Source: Marisa cornuarietis
Taxonomy: Eukaryota; Mollusca; Gastropoda; Architaenioglossa; Ampullariidae
NCBI GenBank assembly: GCA_004794655.1
Contig: SMMW01000025.1
Coordinates: 3,392,501 to 3,456,500, forward strand
Reading direction: 5' to 3'
DNA: 64,000 nt
Shown piece after piece: positions 24,501-33,790 of the stretch (its first letter is position 1; every line of letters begins with the position of its first letter). Made by a program: the position numbers and the translations under genes. Below the pieces are notes generated by a model. It was not told the DNA's origin and searched no databases. It worked only from the letters and a program-made list of their open reading frames with translations.

Positions 24501-27500
24501 CGTGAACAGACTTTGGCACAAAAATCACACAGCTACAATTATTTTACCTGCTCGATACGCTTCACTTTGTATTAAGTTTTTCCACTCTTCAAGCCATTCG
24601 TTCAGACGCTGAATGCTGCTCTTGTTGCCAATCAGATGTACTGCTTGAGCAGGTTGCAAAATTTCTGTCCAGTGCTGGCTATGACTGTCTGAATTAAAAA
24701 AATACTGATTATATTTCTGAGGATTTTTAAGCACTGATTTTGAAGCCATTAAGAACAGGAGATGAAAAAACCCCAAAGATAATATAATTTAAATTAATTC
24801 TCCTATATCTCTCCATCGTATGCAAAATATTTAGGTTACAAGCAAAGCAATGAACATACAAACATTTAAAAAATTTATAATGAACCTATGAAACTTGCTA
24901 GTTAGATTATTTTGGCCAGGGGTGAAGGCATATGCCTAGATGTAGCATGCTGTAAACTTAAATAGCGGTATGTAGCACACCTTTGTCAGATTGGCCATCT
25001 TCAGCCCCACAGCCTGTCTCCATCACCAAAATGTCAGAGTCATCGGAAACATTATTTGTTGATGTGTCTGATCCAATGGCCTCTGTCTTTGAATCTGTCA
25101 TAAAATAAAAGCCATGAATATTTATACATTTGCATTTTGGGTGGTGGTGGTTGTAGTGGTGGTGAAAGCCTACATTTTTCTCCAACAATCAGAAATAAAT
25201 GGCACTACACAGTTAACAAAAGGCAGTTTTAAAATGACAAATAATAGCAACAACAAATGATTGGAAAATATGACTAAGAAGACAGATTAAAAACTTTAAA
25301 TCTGTTTATCTTCCTTCCCTGCTCTTATGGATGCATAGGGTGAAAGAAAGAGAAGGAAGGGGGAGGCAAAAAACCAAAGTTAGCAAAACACTTTAGATTT
25401 CTAGACTGTTACACTATCATTATAAGCTAACCAGCAGACTGGCTATATAAGAATGAGAAGAACTTGTTTAATAAAATAAACTATATCATAACATTATCAG
25501 GTTGACACTGCACCTTTTGTACAGGCTGGCTTACTGCCATCCCCAGCAAACAGAGTTTTGAACCTATCAAACATTGAAGTTATGGCAGTGTTGGGGTAAG
25601 TCTGTTGTAGTTCTTGCACCAGTGCTTGTTCCTGCTCAGCGCTGGATAAATTCCAGTTAGCCGGTGTCTATACAACGAACATACATGGAAACATCATTAA
25701 TTTGTTATCAGTTCTGCTACAGGAACAGGAGAAATATTTTATGTAAATCATCAAAGGTATTAAAATTGATTCCACAAGTCAAATCTATGTTGAAGAGATA
25801 GGGTCTTTAGCTACCACAACCAAGCGTGCAGTTCTCTCTCAGAGTCACTCGCATACATTCAATTTGCCATATGACACTCACATATGTTCATTAAAACTAT
25901 AAAAAAATTTCACCGACCTTCATGGAAAATTTTTCTTGTTTTGGCATGGGCGTAGATGGCCACTGTAGCCTACTCCATGAAAGATCAACGTCCTTCTCAT
26001 CCAGATCAAAATATTCTGCTTGGAGTCGAAGCTTGTCCTTTTGATGGACCAGGTGCCAAACATCAAACTGGCAATCTACTACGGCTGCTGAAGTCTTTTG
26101 CTGTACATGACTTAATTCTGGCCAAGGTGCATATTCTGATGCCACAGCACTAGCTGTGGAGGATGCTGAAGTCTGAGGACGAAGCTCTGATGGCACGCCA
26201 CTCATGAGAAACTCTCGCCTCCTCCGCTGAACTTCATCATCTTCATGCTGAACTCTCTCAGACTTGCTCCCACATTCTTTTTTCTTGGAAAATATTGGAG
26301 CAAGTTTGGTAACAGCTGCAAGAAGAAATAAAGTGGCTTTCACCTATGCTTTCAGGTTTTATTCTCTTTTACCCAGTGATAAAAGTGTCCTTGTCTGGTG
26401 CCCATTTCTGGGAGACAGGTATGATAAAGAAGAAGAATGACGCTACCAATTTGACTTTATGATGGCCGCCACTTACTCGAAAAATATCAACCACACTCAC
26501 AACTGTCACAGCTTCAGATGCCACTACTCACACTGTTATTTATACCTCTCTACCCCTACACAAAAAATTTCCTCCAAATACGTATGCAAGTATGCAGTAT
26601 GCTAGATCCACTAAAATATATTGAAAACAGCAACTTTCAGTACAATGACTACATTTTAATTTTTGAAAGGTAAACATTGTTTCATGGTATATCTGCTTCA
26701 TAAATCAAATACTAAATGCAGAACAGATTATCTAGGGAAAACATTAGTTTTGTAACACATATACGCACACAAGCAGACTGATGGTAAGACAATTACCAGC
26801 TTTCTTTGGACTCTCTTGACATGCAGGTTTCTTGGATGATGATTTCAGAGCACTAGGTTTCCTTGAACATCTCCTAGGTGACCAATTCTTTACTTCTTCA
26901 TCAGAGTCTGACACCACTTCACAGTGTAAGTTGTGTTCTTGAGGCTTTTGTGATTGCAAGCGTACACTATGTCTTCTTTCTGAGCCACCAGTCATATTAC
27001 TTTGCTCAGAAAGCTTCTTTTCACCACCTGCTGTTGATGTTCCACCTTTTTGTTTTGTTAACTTTGCATTCTGAGTATGTTTAACTTGTTTGCTCTGTTG
27101 TCTGGCTCTCTGAAGCAGCTCCTGTGCCCTGGCTTGTGCCATGGTGCTAGCCTGCCAATATACAGCAAATCGCCAGACATATTAACTGATGCAAATTAAA
27201 ATAGAAACTATAAAATGTCAAACACACATAAAGAAAATATGTGCAGAAGAAATAAACTTTCATACCTAATTCAATGCTGCTGAAAACAAAAATTTAAACA
27301 ATACTGGAAAAATGAGTTCAAGTCAATCAAAGAACTTCATTCCCATGTCTCTAGGTGCAAGCAAATTTTTCTGTTCTTGTTTGTTTACTTTGTTTATTAG
27401 CTGGATTTAACACAAAATGAATATTTTGTTACTATTCTGATTTTTATGTACTCGTATATATTTTAAAACAAAAAGACTAACAAATATATGTATATATATA

Positions 27501-30262
27501 GACAACACAAAAAAGATTTAATGAAAATTTGGCATAGAATCAATAAACATTCCTAAGTGCTCTGTTATATTTGAATAGGTCATGTCAAATAAAAAAATGT
27601 CACAGGTTACTCTCTCACCTATAGTATTTCCTCTATAAATACACAGGTAAAGTACTTTTGTTTCAAATGTAGATTGTGGTTAAGTTAAAAAATCGTGAGA
27701 AAATCAGTTCACACTTAGAGCAGATAAAAATAAACACACAAATTAGCACTGACCTAAACTTTCTAAACATTTCATCTCCTGCTATATGTCAGAGGTTAGA
27801 AATATAAGTTTCTTATGAATGCAAAAATACTTAAAAGAACCTTACCCTTCTTGATCGAGGAGTGAATTCCTTGATATCACTTTCAAAGCCACTGCAATAA
27901 AGGTAGGAAAACAGTAAACAAAGCAGAAAAAAATGAAGATTTTACCAGAACCTCCTCTTTTATGTCATAAACACATGTAAACCTAAATGCACAGTATGCT
28001 GGCATATCAAATTATGTCTTTACAAGAGTGGCCAACTGACATTTTGTAATAATCTTGTATTTGTACTGTGCACATTTATTTTCAAAGAAATATGAGATAA
28101 ATGGACTGTCAAATTAATAGCAATCAAGAATGAAGAGCAGTTTTTTTAAAATGTAACATTCGCTGACATTGTCTGAGGCTAAATAGGTAAGGAGACATTA
28201 TTAGGAGTTCACCAGAAATCCTGGATGGGAATCCTACATTACATTGAACACAGGGAAAACTAAATGTTCATGGTTCCCATTTATTTTCCAGTAACATTTT
28301 CTTACAACAGGTAAGGATGTTTAACACAAGCCAGCAAGTAAGACATCATAGAAGCTGACTACATATAAAAAATAAAAACATGCTCAAGAGGAGGTATGAC
28401 ATCGGATCCTCATTGTACAAGTAATAATGTGTGCCATAAAACCACCCCTTTAATAAGAGAAACAGAACCATTGTGTGCTATGCATGTATTATCAAGGTCT
28501 GAGTAATGATCATGGATAGCTGGTTATAAAAAGTTTTGCTCTAGTTCTCAAAGCAGCTCGTCATAGAAATAAATTACCTTTCATACATTCACTTCTGCTG
28601 TCTCTGTGTATCAAATTTCTAAGTAGATAGTGACCTGGCAAGGGCAGATCTTTTTAAATATGTATCAGTGGAAGACACTAACCTTAATTTGGAAAATGGA
28701 TTTCCTTGACCTTGTTCAGTTTCACAAGAACTTTTTTCCTCATCTGCAGCATTTGGAAAGCACATGCTGTCTTTATCCTGCATAAAGGATTTCTTTCTGT
28801 TTTTGCCAATCAGCTTTGCTGTCTCACAAGAGTCAGCATCAGCTGCCAGTGAAAAGCACTCAGCCTTGATCATTTTGAGGCCACCATCCTTATTGAATTG
28901 TAATGTGGCTTGTGCCTTTTTCATCAAAACCTCATTTTTCCTTTCCATTGAATTATCCTTGGATGAATGCTCAGAGCTATTCTTATCACTTGTCTTATTC
29001 TCCATCACTCCTACTGCTTGTTCTTTTGATGACACTGATTGTTTAGAATCACTGTAGTTAAAGTTTTCAACATCAATGGTTTCTGACCCAAGTATGATTA
29101 TTTCACTTCCTGATGTGCACTTCTGCTTTGGTTTGGCTGCTGACTGCCTGATTGCTGAGGACTTGGGCAACTCTTTTCGAACTGATTTCAGGGATGACGG
29201 TTCACCATGTATATCAGCTACAACTGTCACCATACTCTGTCTCGTCTCCTCCTCTGGTTTTTGACTTGACATGATTTTAGGCGCCTTCGAAAAATAATTT
29301 AAAAGAGACAATGTTGATGCCTTTTTCACGTTTACAGGGCTTGCATGGTCATCAGCTTCTGGTTGTGTCAATGGCTCAGACACAGTGATGGCATTGTTTT
29401 CGTTTGTCTCAAACGATGCACCTATGCTTTTTAAATATTCTTCATAAGTCATTTCTAAAATATCTTTACCATGAAGTGACAAATCACTATCATCACGTTC
29501 TTGTTGAGTCAAGTTTGGAGTCGCTTGATGGGCGAGAACAGGGGAGGATAAGGCCATCATTTCTTGATAGCTTTTCTTGGTCCTTGGCCTGAGGCTGCGC
29601 TTTTCACCATGCTCTTCTGGAGTAGTAGTCTCTTGTTTGTTGTTATCAGCATTTTCTTCACAAGATGAAACGTTGTTAACTTCTCCTGCTAGGCATTTTT
29701 TGGTAACCTCACAGTCTTCACTTCTGTTTGGAGTAATCATTTTCTCTTTTTGATTTAATAAAGCTAAACGTTTAAATTCTTCATAGTCTATTTCTTGTGG
29801 CTTACTTGTCATTTTCTCAGCTACATCATCAACTATGCATTCTTTGTCATCTTTGTATGCTTCTGCTGCTTCTGAAGATAATGCATTTTGTGTACTATTT
29901 TTCACTGTGTGAAGGCTTGCAGTCTTTCTGTTCTTTGGCTTGCTTCTGTCTTTTGAAGATTTCTGTATTGCTGACTGCTCCTGACATGGAGTGCTTTTCG
30001 TCTCTGTATGGTCTTCTGAGTCATTTGCACCTTGGTGATAACCAGAAGGACTGACTCTGCTACTGTTTGCTGTACTTGGTTGTATGGACTTCTCACAAGC
30101 AGCAGCAGCAGAGCCAATACTGTGGGTGCTCCTTGGTGTGCTGGTACAAAATCCCAAGATGCCTTTAGCCTTTTTGCTACTGATGGGCCCGTCTTGAAAG
30201 TCTGATGTCTTGAAAAAGTCCACAATGGTTCGTTTTGGTGATATGGAAACATCTGCTGCCAT
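12490..30262 (-). CDS. ATAD5: ATAD5 (Elg1), PCNA-unloading RFC-like AAA+ subunit
   Basis: ATAD5/Elg1 replaces RFC1 in an RFC-like clamp complex that removes PCNA from chromatin in the nucleus. Minus-strand coding exons, all GT-AG and phase-consistent: 30262-28683, 27891-27846, 27151-26797, 26315-25918, 25667-25514, 25094-24981, 24688-24548, 23418-23276, 23085-22935, 22141-21968, 21817-21666, 21457-21299, 16032-15478, 15254-14551, 13947-13789, and a doubtful last exon 12532-12490. They give about 1675 residues, near the vertebrate size (about 1840). The start ATG (30262-30260) follows an acceptor (exon start 30280), so at least one 5' UTR exon lies upstream. Key marks: Walker A GPHGVGKT, Walker B LILFDEVD, sensor 1 IIMTTSD, and the C-terminal ISLDYLPMLRTI...KAKRR. 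Introns carry a DIRS-like element and a pogo-like MITE, neither interrupting an exon. Confidence 0.92.
13789..16032 (-). CDS. ATAD5: ATAD5 C-terminal exons (collar and tail)
   Basis: Three exons: 16032-15478, 15254-14551 and 13947-13789. The first carries the AAA+ lid and start of the collar (SACARDVRHALLTLQFLVLS) and then an acidic run of seven Asp. The second holds IDFLEFNLFRMLPLPATKL, a family landmark, plus a variable Ser/Asp-rich part. The third holds ISLDYLPMLRTISQAEHCRQ, ending KAKRR, which matches the extreme C-terminal motif of ATAD5 proteins. The donor for 14551 (TTTTTTG|GTATGC) is chosen because it restores phase into 13947. Confidence 0.85.
16515..16700. repeat. Right inverted terminal repeat of DIRS-like element
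   Basis: Its reverse complement aligns with about 20955-21119. Shared tracts include GAGAGGCTCACTA, GCAGGTGGGATGGGA, GGGGCTGAGCTTTGT, GGACAGCTG, GAGGTAGCTAGAG and GATCTC. The outer end AAATACCATTTTTGGTAG reappears inside the palindromic units at 16757 and 16893. Confidence 0.8.
16713..16879. repeat. Near-perfect 167 bp palindrome holding a joined-termini unit
   Basis: The left arm starts GAGTCTGGAACCCACTGTGG and the right arm ends with its inverse near 16879. The outer 55-60 bp of each arm differ at only a few positions. The centre (about 16796) is ACTACCAAAAATGGT. The inner part is the right-end terminal sequence followed by the inverted left-end terminal sequence of the surrounding DIRS-like element. 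Such a sequence would form a stable hairpin in single-stranded DNA or RNA. Confidence 0.85.
16893..16975. repeat. Second joined-termini unit (internal complementary region copy)
   Basis: Repeats the inner 83 bp of the palindrome (GTCATCTGGTAAGTACTCG to ACCAGATGACATGAC) almost base for base. Dictyostelium DIRS-1 has a single internal complementary region of about this length; a tandem second copy is unusual. Confidence 0.8.
17483..17761 (-). pseudogene. Possible DIRS tyrosine recombinase remnant
   Basis: A 92-codon stretch with WTLNLVALSP near its start and LRFGGWFYNPVNPFGFQAR towards its end resembles the core region of DIRS-type recombinases in order and spacing. The catalytic Arg-His-Arg-Tyr set cannot be identified with confidence. 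Its position 3' of the RNase H remnant and 5' of the joined-termini units is as expected for DIRS. Confidence 0.45.
18236..18830 (-). pseudogene. DIRS-type RNase H remnant
   Basis: Reading the minus strand with two or three frame changes: GAHLLPGFWIQQGQWYEKEK (about 18750), VSDNSMAVTYLR (about 18600-18565), HILGRIVGLADAFSRKGQ (about 18470-18421), CPRVDLFAACWDHRLLAFV (about 18380-18320) and LLVWAVDAFF (about 18310). Order and wording match the RNase H and following region of DIRS1-type polyproteins, including the DN and ADAxSR landmarks. Upstream sequence (18840-19020) goes straight into Pro-rich text, so the reverse transcriptase seems deleted. Confidence 0.65.
20365..20583 (-). other. Cys-rich open frame in the 5' half of the DIRS-like element
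   Basis: A 73-codon frame with CFLCPLC...C...C...CC...C-V-C spacing, possibly a zinc-binding remnant of the element's first ORF. I do not recognise the family, and Cys-rich frames can arise by chance. The stretch 18840-20950 otherwise shows only stop-laden sequence. Confidence 0.25.
20955..21119. repeat. Left inverted terminal repeat of DIRS-like element
   Basis: Matches the reverse complement of 16515-16700 with scattered differences and a few small indels. It ends outward in CATGTCATCTGGTACAGTAT then GAAGAAATA. That terminal string, inverted, forms the second half of each internal junction-like unit. Confidence 0.8.
21299..21817 (-). CDS. ATAD5: ATAD5 exons with Walker B and sensor 1
   Basis: Two exons, 21817-21666 and 21457-21299. 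The first ends in SLILFDE and the second starts VDIVFKEDSGFLQTV, giving the Walker B acidic pair across the splice. IPIIMTTSDAGF then supplies the sensor-1 Ser/Asp region. The second exon ends at TTCACTG|GTGTGT. The following intron is by far the longest in the gene (21298-16033) because it holds the DIRS-like element. Confidence 0.9.
22600..22810. repeat. Probable dispersed repeat in an ATAD5 intron
   Basis: Sequence with GGTAAAGGTAGTCCTTTAAC, GGGAGTGAGGTGTCAGAGAC and GGAGTCGGGTACC has the look of a dispersed non-autonomous repeat. No termini were defined. It lies between ATAD5 exons 22935 and 22141, away from the splice sites. Confidence 0.3.
23276..23418 (-). CDS. ATAD5: ATAD5 exon with Walker A (P-loop)
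   Basis: The exon encodes an acidic Ser/Gly/Asp linker, then VLIVGPHGVGKTAAVYALAQ, the ATP-binding P-loop (about residues 957-964 of the predicted protein). The next exon (23085-22935) starts with VFEVNASSSRLG, the strand and loop that follow the P-loop helix in RFC-like AAA+ proteins. All invariant P-loop residues (G, G, K, T) are present, so ATP binding is expected. Confidence 0.92.
23425..23628. repeat. 187 bp tandem duplication of ATAD5 exon end and intron, first copy
   Basis: The unit starting ACAGATAAAAATGGTAA at 23425 begins again at 23612. After the interrupting MITE it continues at 24416-24580 with the same text (GATGCTTAGCTAAATTTTAA, GAATAAGGTTAAAAG, CGTGAACAGACTTTGGCAC). On the minus strand it carries the last roughly 30 bp of the 24688-24548 exon and its donor GCAG|GTAAAA. 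The extra copy (near 23610-23550) is a decoy exon end without its own acceptor. Confidence 0.85.
23631..24413. mobile_element. Pogo/Tigger-like MITE, 783 bp, TA target duplication
   Basis: The ends are inverted repeats: CAGTCGGACCTAGCTAAGTC at the left, and at the right CTTAGCGAGGTCCGACTG, its inverse with one mismatch. A TA dinucleotide flanks each side (23629-23630, 24414-24415), as in Tc1/mariner/pogo insertions. Subterminal TTCGACTTA/CGAGTTA motifs recur inside. No frame encodes a DDE transposase, so it is non-autonomous. It landed in the second unit of the local duplication. Confidence 0.85.
28683..30262 (-). CDS. ATAD5: ATAD5 first coding exon: disordered N-terminal region
   Basis: A single 1580 bp exon encodes about 527 residues rich in Ser, Lys, Glu and Asp with no folded domain visible, as expected of the long regulatory N-terminus of ATAD5. 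Residues 10-17 read KRTIVDFF, which has the shape of a PCNA-interacting (PIP) box except that the first position is Lys rather than Gln. Two similar acidic motifs follow, IDYEEFKRLALLN (about residue 157) and MTYEEYLKSIG (about residue 270); their role is unknown to me. In vertebrates this region binds partners such as UAF1-USP1; that function is inferred here, not seen. The donor AAG|GTTAGT ends the exon. Confidence 0.88.
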
Positions 30263-30280
30263 TGAATTTTCTTGGCTTGC

Positions 30281-31990
30281 CTAAAACGACAGAAGCGTAA
30301 TAAAAGATGTTTTACCTACTTTAAGATTAAGTTATTATTTCAGTAAGACTAAAGACTGAAATATATTTATTTCACATGGTAATAAGCTGGAGCATCTAGA
30401 CCAAGATTATTAGCATTAGCAAAAATGCATGGGTTCATTCTTATTTTTATCAAGCAAAACAAGCAAGTGAAATACATAAGATATAATTTTCATGAAAAAA
30501 TATAGCACAACCTACCTGAATCCTCATTTAATGTCAACATTAACTGAACCATGACAATAACTAGTCTTAATAAGTTTTAATGCCTAACCTAACATTCATA
30601 AAGCTATTCATAGCAGAGTCAACCCAGGAACAACCTATCACCAGAACTGTGGCCATGCTGAAGTTTATCGCAAGCTGGCTGCACAGAGCTAATCAAATTA
30701 AAAAAATATTCCCTGGAGACCTCTGCTACTGGTTCTAAAATCTTTCCCATTCACCCTTGAGTTCATTGTGCTAAAACTGTTTTCTTTGTTTACCCTGTTC
30801 CTGTACTATTGAACATTTATTTTGTGACTTATTTGATCTTAATACTGAATACATAGTCATTTTTTAGTTATTTAAGTCTGGCATATTTTAAACTCCAGAC
30901 GTACTGTACCCTGTACATATGTATCCTCCTAGAACACGATAACTCCCTTTTTCAATAAGGTTTATAATAAACAAGCCCAATAAATTGGTACTTTAAATAT
31001 CAATTATTATTAGATTCAATAACACCAAACATCTTCACCTAATGTACCATTATTATTTTTAACATTATTCATTAACTAATGATTCAGCATTGTTGTGGTA
31101 CACGCTCTCATCGCATTTATTTCTCATAACACGCTGGGGTAAGAATGCAGCTAGTCAGCCATCGCTAGTATCATTACTAAGAAAAAAGTTTAGGATGCAG
31201 GATAGCAAAAGTATTATTGTCAGAAAAAATGTTTTTGTAATATTCTCCTAATGCAGCAAAACAGATAATAGTGGATATGAGTCACTGTTCTAAACTGAAA
31301 TCAGACATACCCTAAGTTTCACCTGCTTGCAATCTACTATCACACATCGTACAGTGTTCCGCAAATTCTGGTCTTTGAAAAAATCCGAAAATGAAAATCA
31401 GTAAATTCATATCTCTTATGTATTTAAGAATTGAGAAAACTTTCAAAAGTACCTTTTTAGATTTTTATAAGACCGTGTAATTTACAAGCGGTTAGGTCGA
31501 GTAAAGTTGAGTTGGCGCGCAACAGAATACAATAACAACCTTGACCTTTTCTGGTACATTAGGTTAAAGTTTCGCACGTAAAATTTAGTAAAAACAAAAT
31601 AAATGAAATATAAAGAAACTTAGTTGAGAAATTATTAAGTTAAATTTTATTTGTGGTTATCACTTTTAATAGTATAACAAAACGCAGAGACTTTTTCTAA
31701 TTTTCGAATTACCAAGCAGACGACACAGGTTGCTATGGTTACGGATATAAATCTTATTGGGTTTTATCAAACGCTTCTCCGTTCTTACCGCATCAGTCAT
31801 GTGGTATATACATAAACTAAAACTGACCGTGAAAATGTACAGGAAGAGTAAAATTTTTTATGCATATATCTGTACTCCAGGGATCACTATTTAGTGCTTC
31901 TAGAGAGGTCACTAGATGGTCGAAGTAACAGTGAAATAATTTTTTTTTTAAACAAATATGGTATGATCGCCCGTGATAAATAGCTTACAA
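30281..31990. other. ATAD5 upstream region
   Basis: AT-rich, no domain-bearing frame. It should contain the ATAD5 5' UTR exon(s) and promoter, since the start-codon exon opens with an acceptor at 30281-30282. A GGCGCGC string near 31514 is the only GC-rich spot. I could not place a transcription start. Confidence 0.4.
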
Positions 31991-32079
31991 CTGCAACAAT
32001 GGCTCAAAGTAGTATGGGTTATATACAACGTTTCGTTCACGGTTCACGTTAACGAACTGTATAAAAAATTCTTACGCAG

Positions 32080-32160
32080 GCTTTGGTGAGGCCTGAATGG
32101 TTTGTGAAGGCTAAAAATGTCGAGAAAGACCGATCTAAATACCTCATACATGCGTCTGAT
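32080..32160 (+). CDS. Candidate orphan exon on the plus strand
   Basis: AG precedes 32080 and GTAGGT follows 32160. The 81 bp between stay in one phase and read ALVRPEWFVKAKNVEKDRS then KYLIHASD, charged and protein-like; the frame stays open to 32301. An ATG at 31999 is in the same frame but two stops intervene (near 32050 and 32062), so either splicing differs or this is a decayed gene. It points away from ATAD5. I do not recognise the protein. Confidence 0.3.
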
Positions 32161-33462
32161 GTAGGTTTTGTGACAAAACACTTGAAAAAGCGTCACTTTG
32201 GGAATGATACTGGGTCAGTTTTTTTTTCTTGCACTGTGTTGGGTTCCCAGCACGTGAATGAAAGATTGCGAGGAGAAAAGCAAAACGCAACTGAAATATG
32301 ATTCATTGCACACTATAAAATATGAAGTGACGTGCGTTTTAAGTGTAATGGTTATCAGTTGCCTTAGAATGCCCTGGATATGTTTAGTCTAGCGAGCACC
32401 TTACTATAGTGCACAGCAGACTAAACAAATCAGATCTTTATTTGAGCTTGAAAGCCCGCAGGAACAAGGACACGCATTGAGCATATGGAGCATGGATGTG
32501 AAGACGTGCTGTTTACTTTCACACAAATCATATCACGTGCTTACCATGTATTCTTTACTTGGGAGTACGATACTATAAAGGCATTTATGTGTAAAGTTGC
32601 ATTGACATTTGACTTCAGCTCTCGAGACTTCTTTGAAGCACTGTTGTTGTTTCATTAGGTGACAGATCTAAACCCGAGCAGCATTCTCGACTTTCTTTGA
32701 AGAACAATTTGTAGTTTTATAAATAGTTTCTCGTTTTCGTTTGTCCGTGTCTTTTAGCTTGTTCCGTTGCCTCTGTTGACATTACTCTGAAGTATTTACT
32801 TTTGAAAGCAGGACAAGATAAAAGAACTCATATCTGTGAACGAAAAAAAATCGCTTAGTTTATTTTACCTTTTTCATTCGTCCAGATAAGCAAATGCTTA
32901 AATAGCACTTTTTCAGAGACTGATGGCTATGGCTCTATCACATCAACATTTCCAGGTGACACTAAAAATGTTTAGGTAATAGACAGTCATCACCTGGTCG
33001 GGTCAAAAGATCACAGACAAACAACAGATCGGCCCACAAGAGGTAACAAACAATTAAGGAACAACTCGGGCTACAACCGATAACAGACAAAGAAACACCA
33101 GGTCGATCTACAATAACAGACAGGTACAGTTCAGTCCACAACAAATAACAAACACAAACAAAAAGGCCTACAGTCTTGTAGAACTGGGAGCATTGTTGGC
33201 TTGTGGACCAGCGCTATTCTTCTATTCCACACATGCTTTCGCAAAGTGGATATTGGTCAACAAAGCTGATTTCCAAATGCTTTCGTCGTTCAAGTCAGGC
33301 CAAGAAAATCTACGATTGTTGAAGGTTTGACCCGAGTCTAAAACTGAAGTCCCATTTAGCCGCACTCTTCGTATACCTTACACTTACTCGGCTTGTTAGT
33401 TTAATCCTCATTATCAAGGAACGCTTTCTTATCGTGGGCGTTCAAACCTCTCCGTGAAATTG

Positions 33463-33790
33463 GCTCCTGGATCGGGTAGCACGTGCGGGGAGGGAAGGGA
33501 AAAGGGGTGGTGCCGGCCGCGAGGTGGGCAGGCGTGATGGTGGTGGCGGTGGATTAATGCAGTGTTTATTGCCAAGGTAATCAAGGCGGGCGGCGTGTTT
33601 GCCCCTCGTGGAGCGTACTCACGCAGCATACGTCAGCCCATCGATCAGCCCCGCGTGTGGTCATCTCTGCATGTGCGTGTAGGCCAGCACGAGGCTCGCG
33701 TTCTCGCATTCTCGCGTTTCCGCTCTCGTGCAGAGTGGAGTCGCGCTTGGCATGTCGGGACACTTGGTGACAAAGCGCGCTGATGGCTGA
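33463..33790. promoter_or_regulatory. CpG-dense block, possible promoter
   Basis: GC-rich, CpG-dense sequence in an AT-rich setting (GCCGGCCGCGAGG, GGCGGGCGGCG, CGCGTTCTCGCATTCTCGCG). About 3.2 kb upstream of the ATAD5 start codon, so it might be a distal ATAD5 start site or the start of an unseen gene. No TATA or coding exon is attached. Confidence 0.3.
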
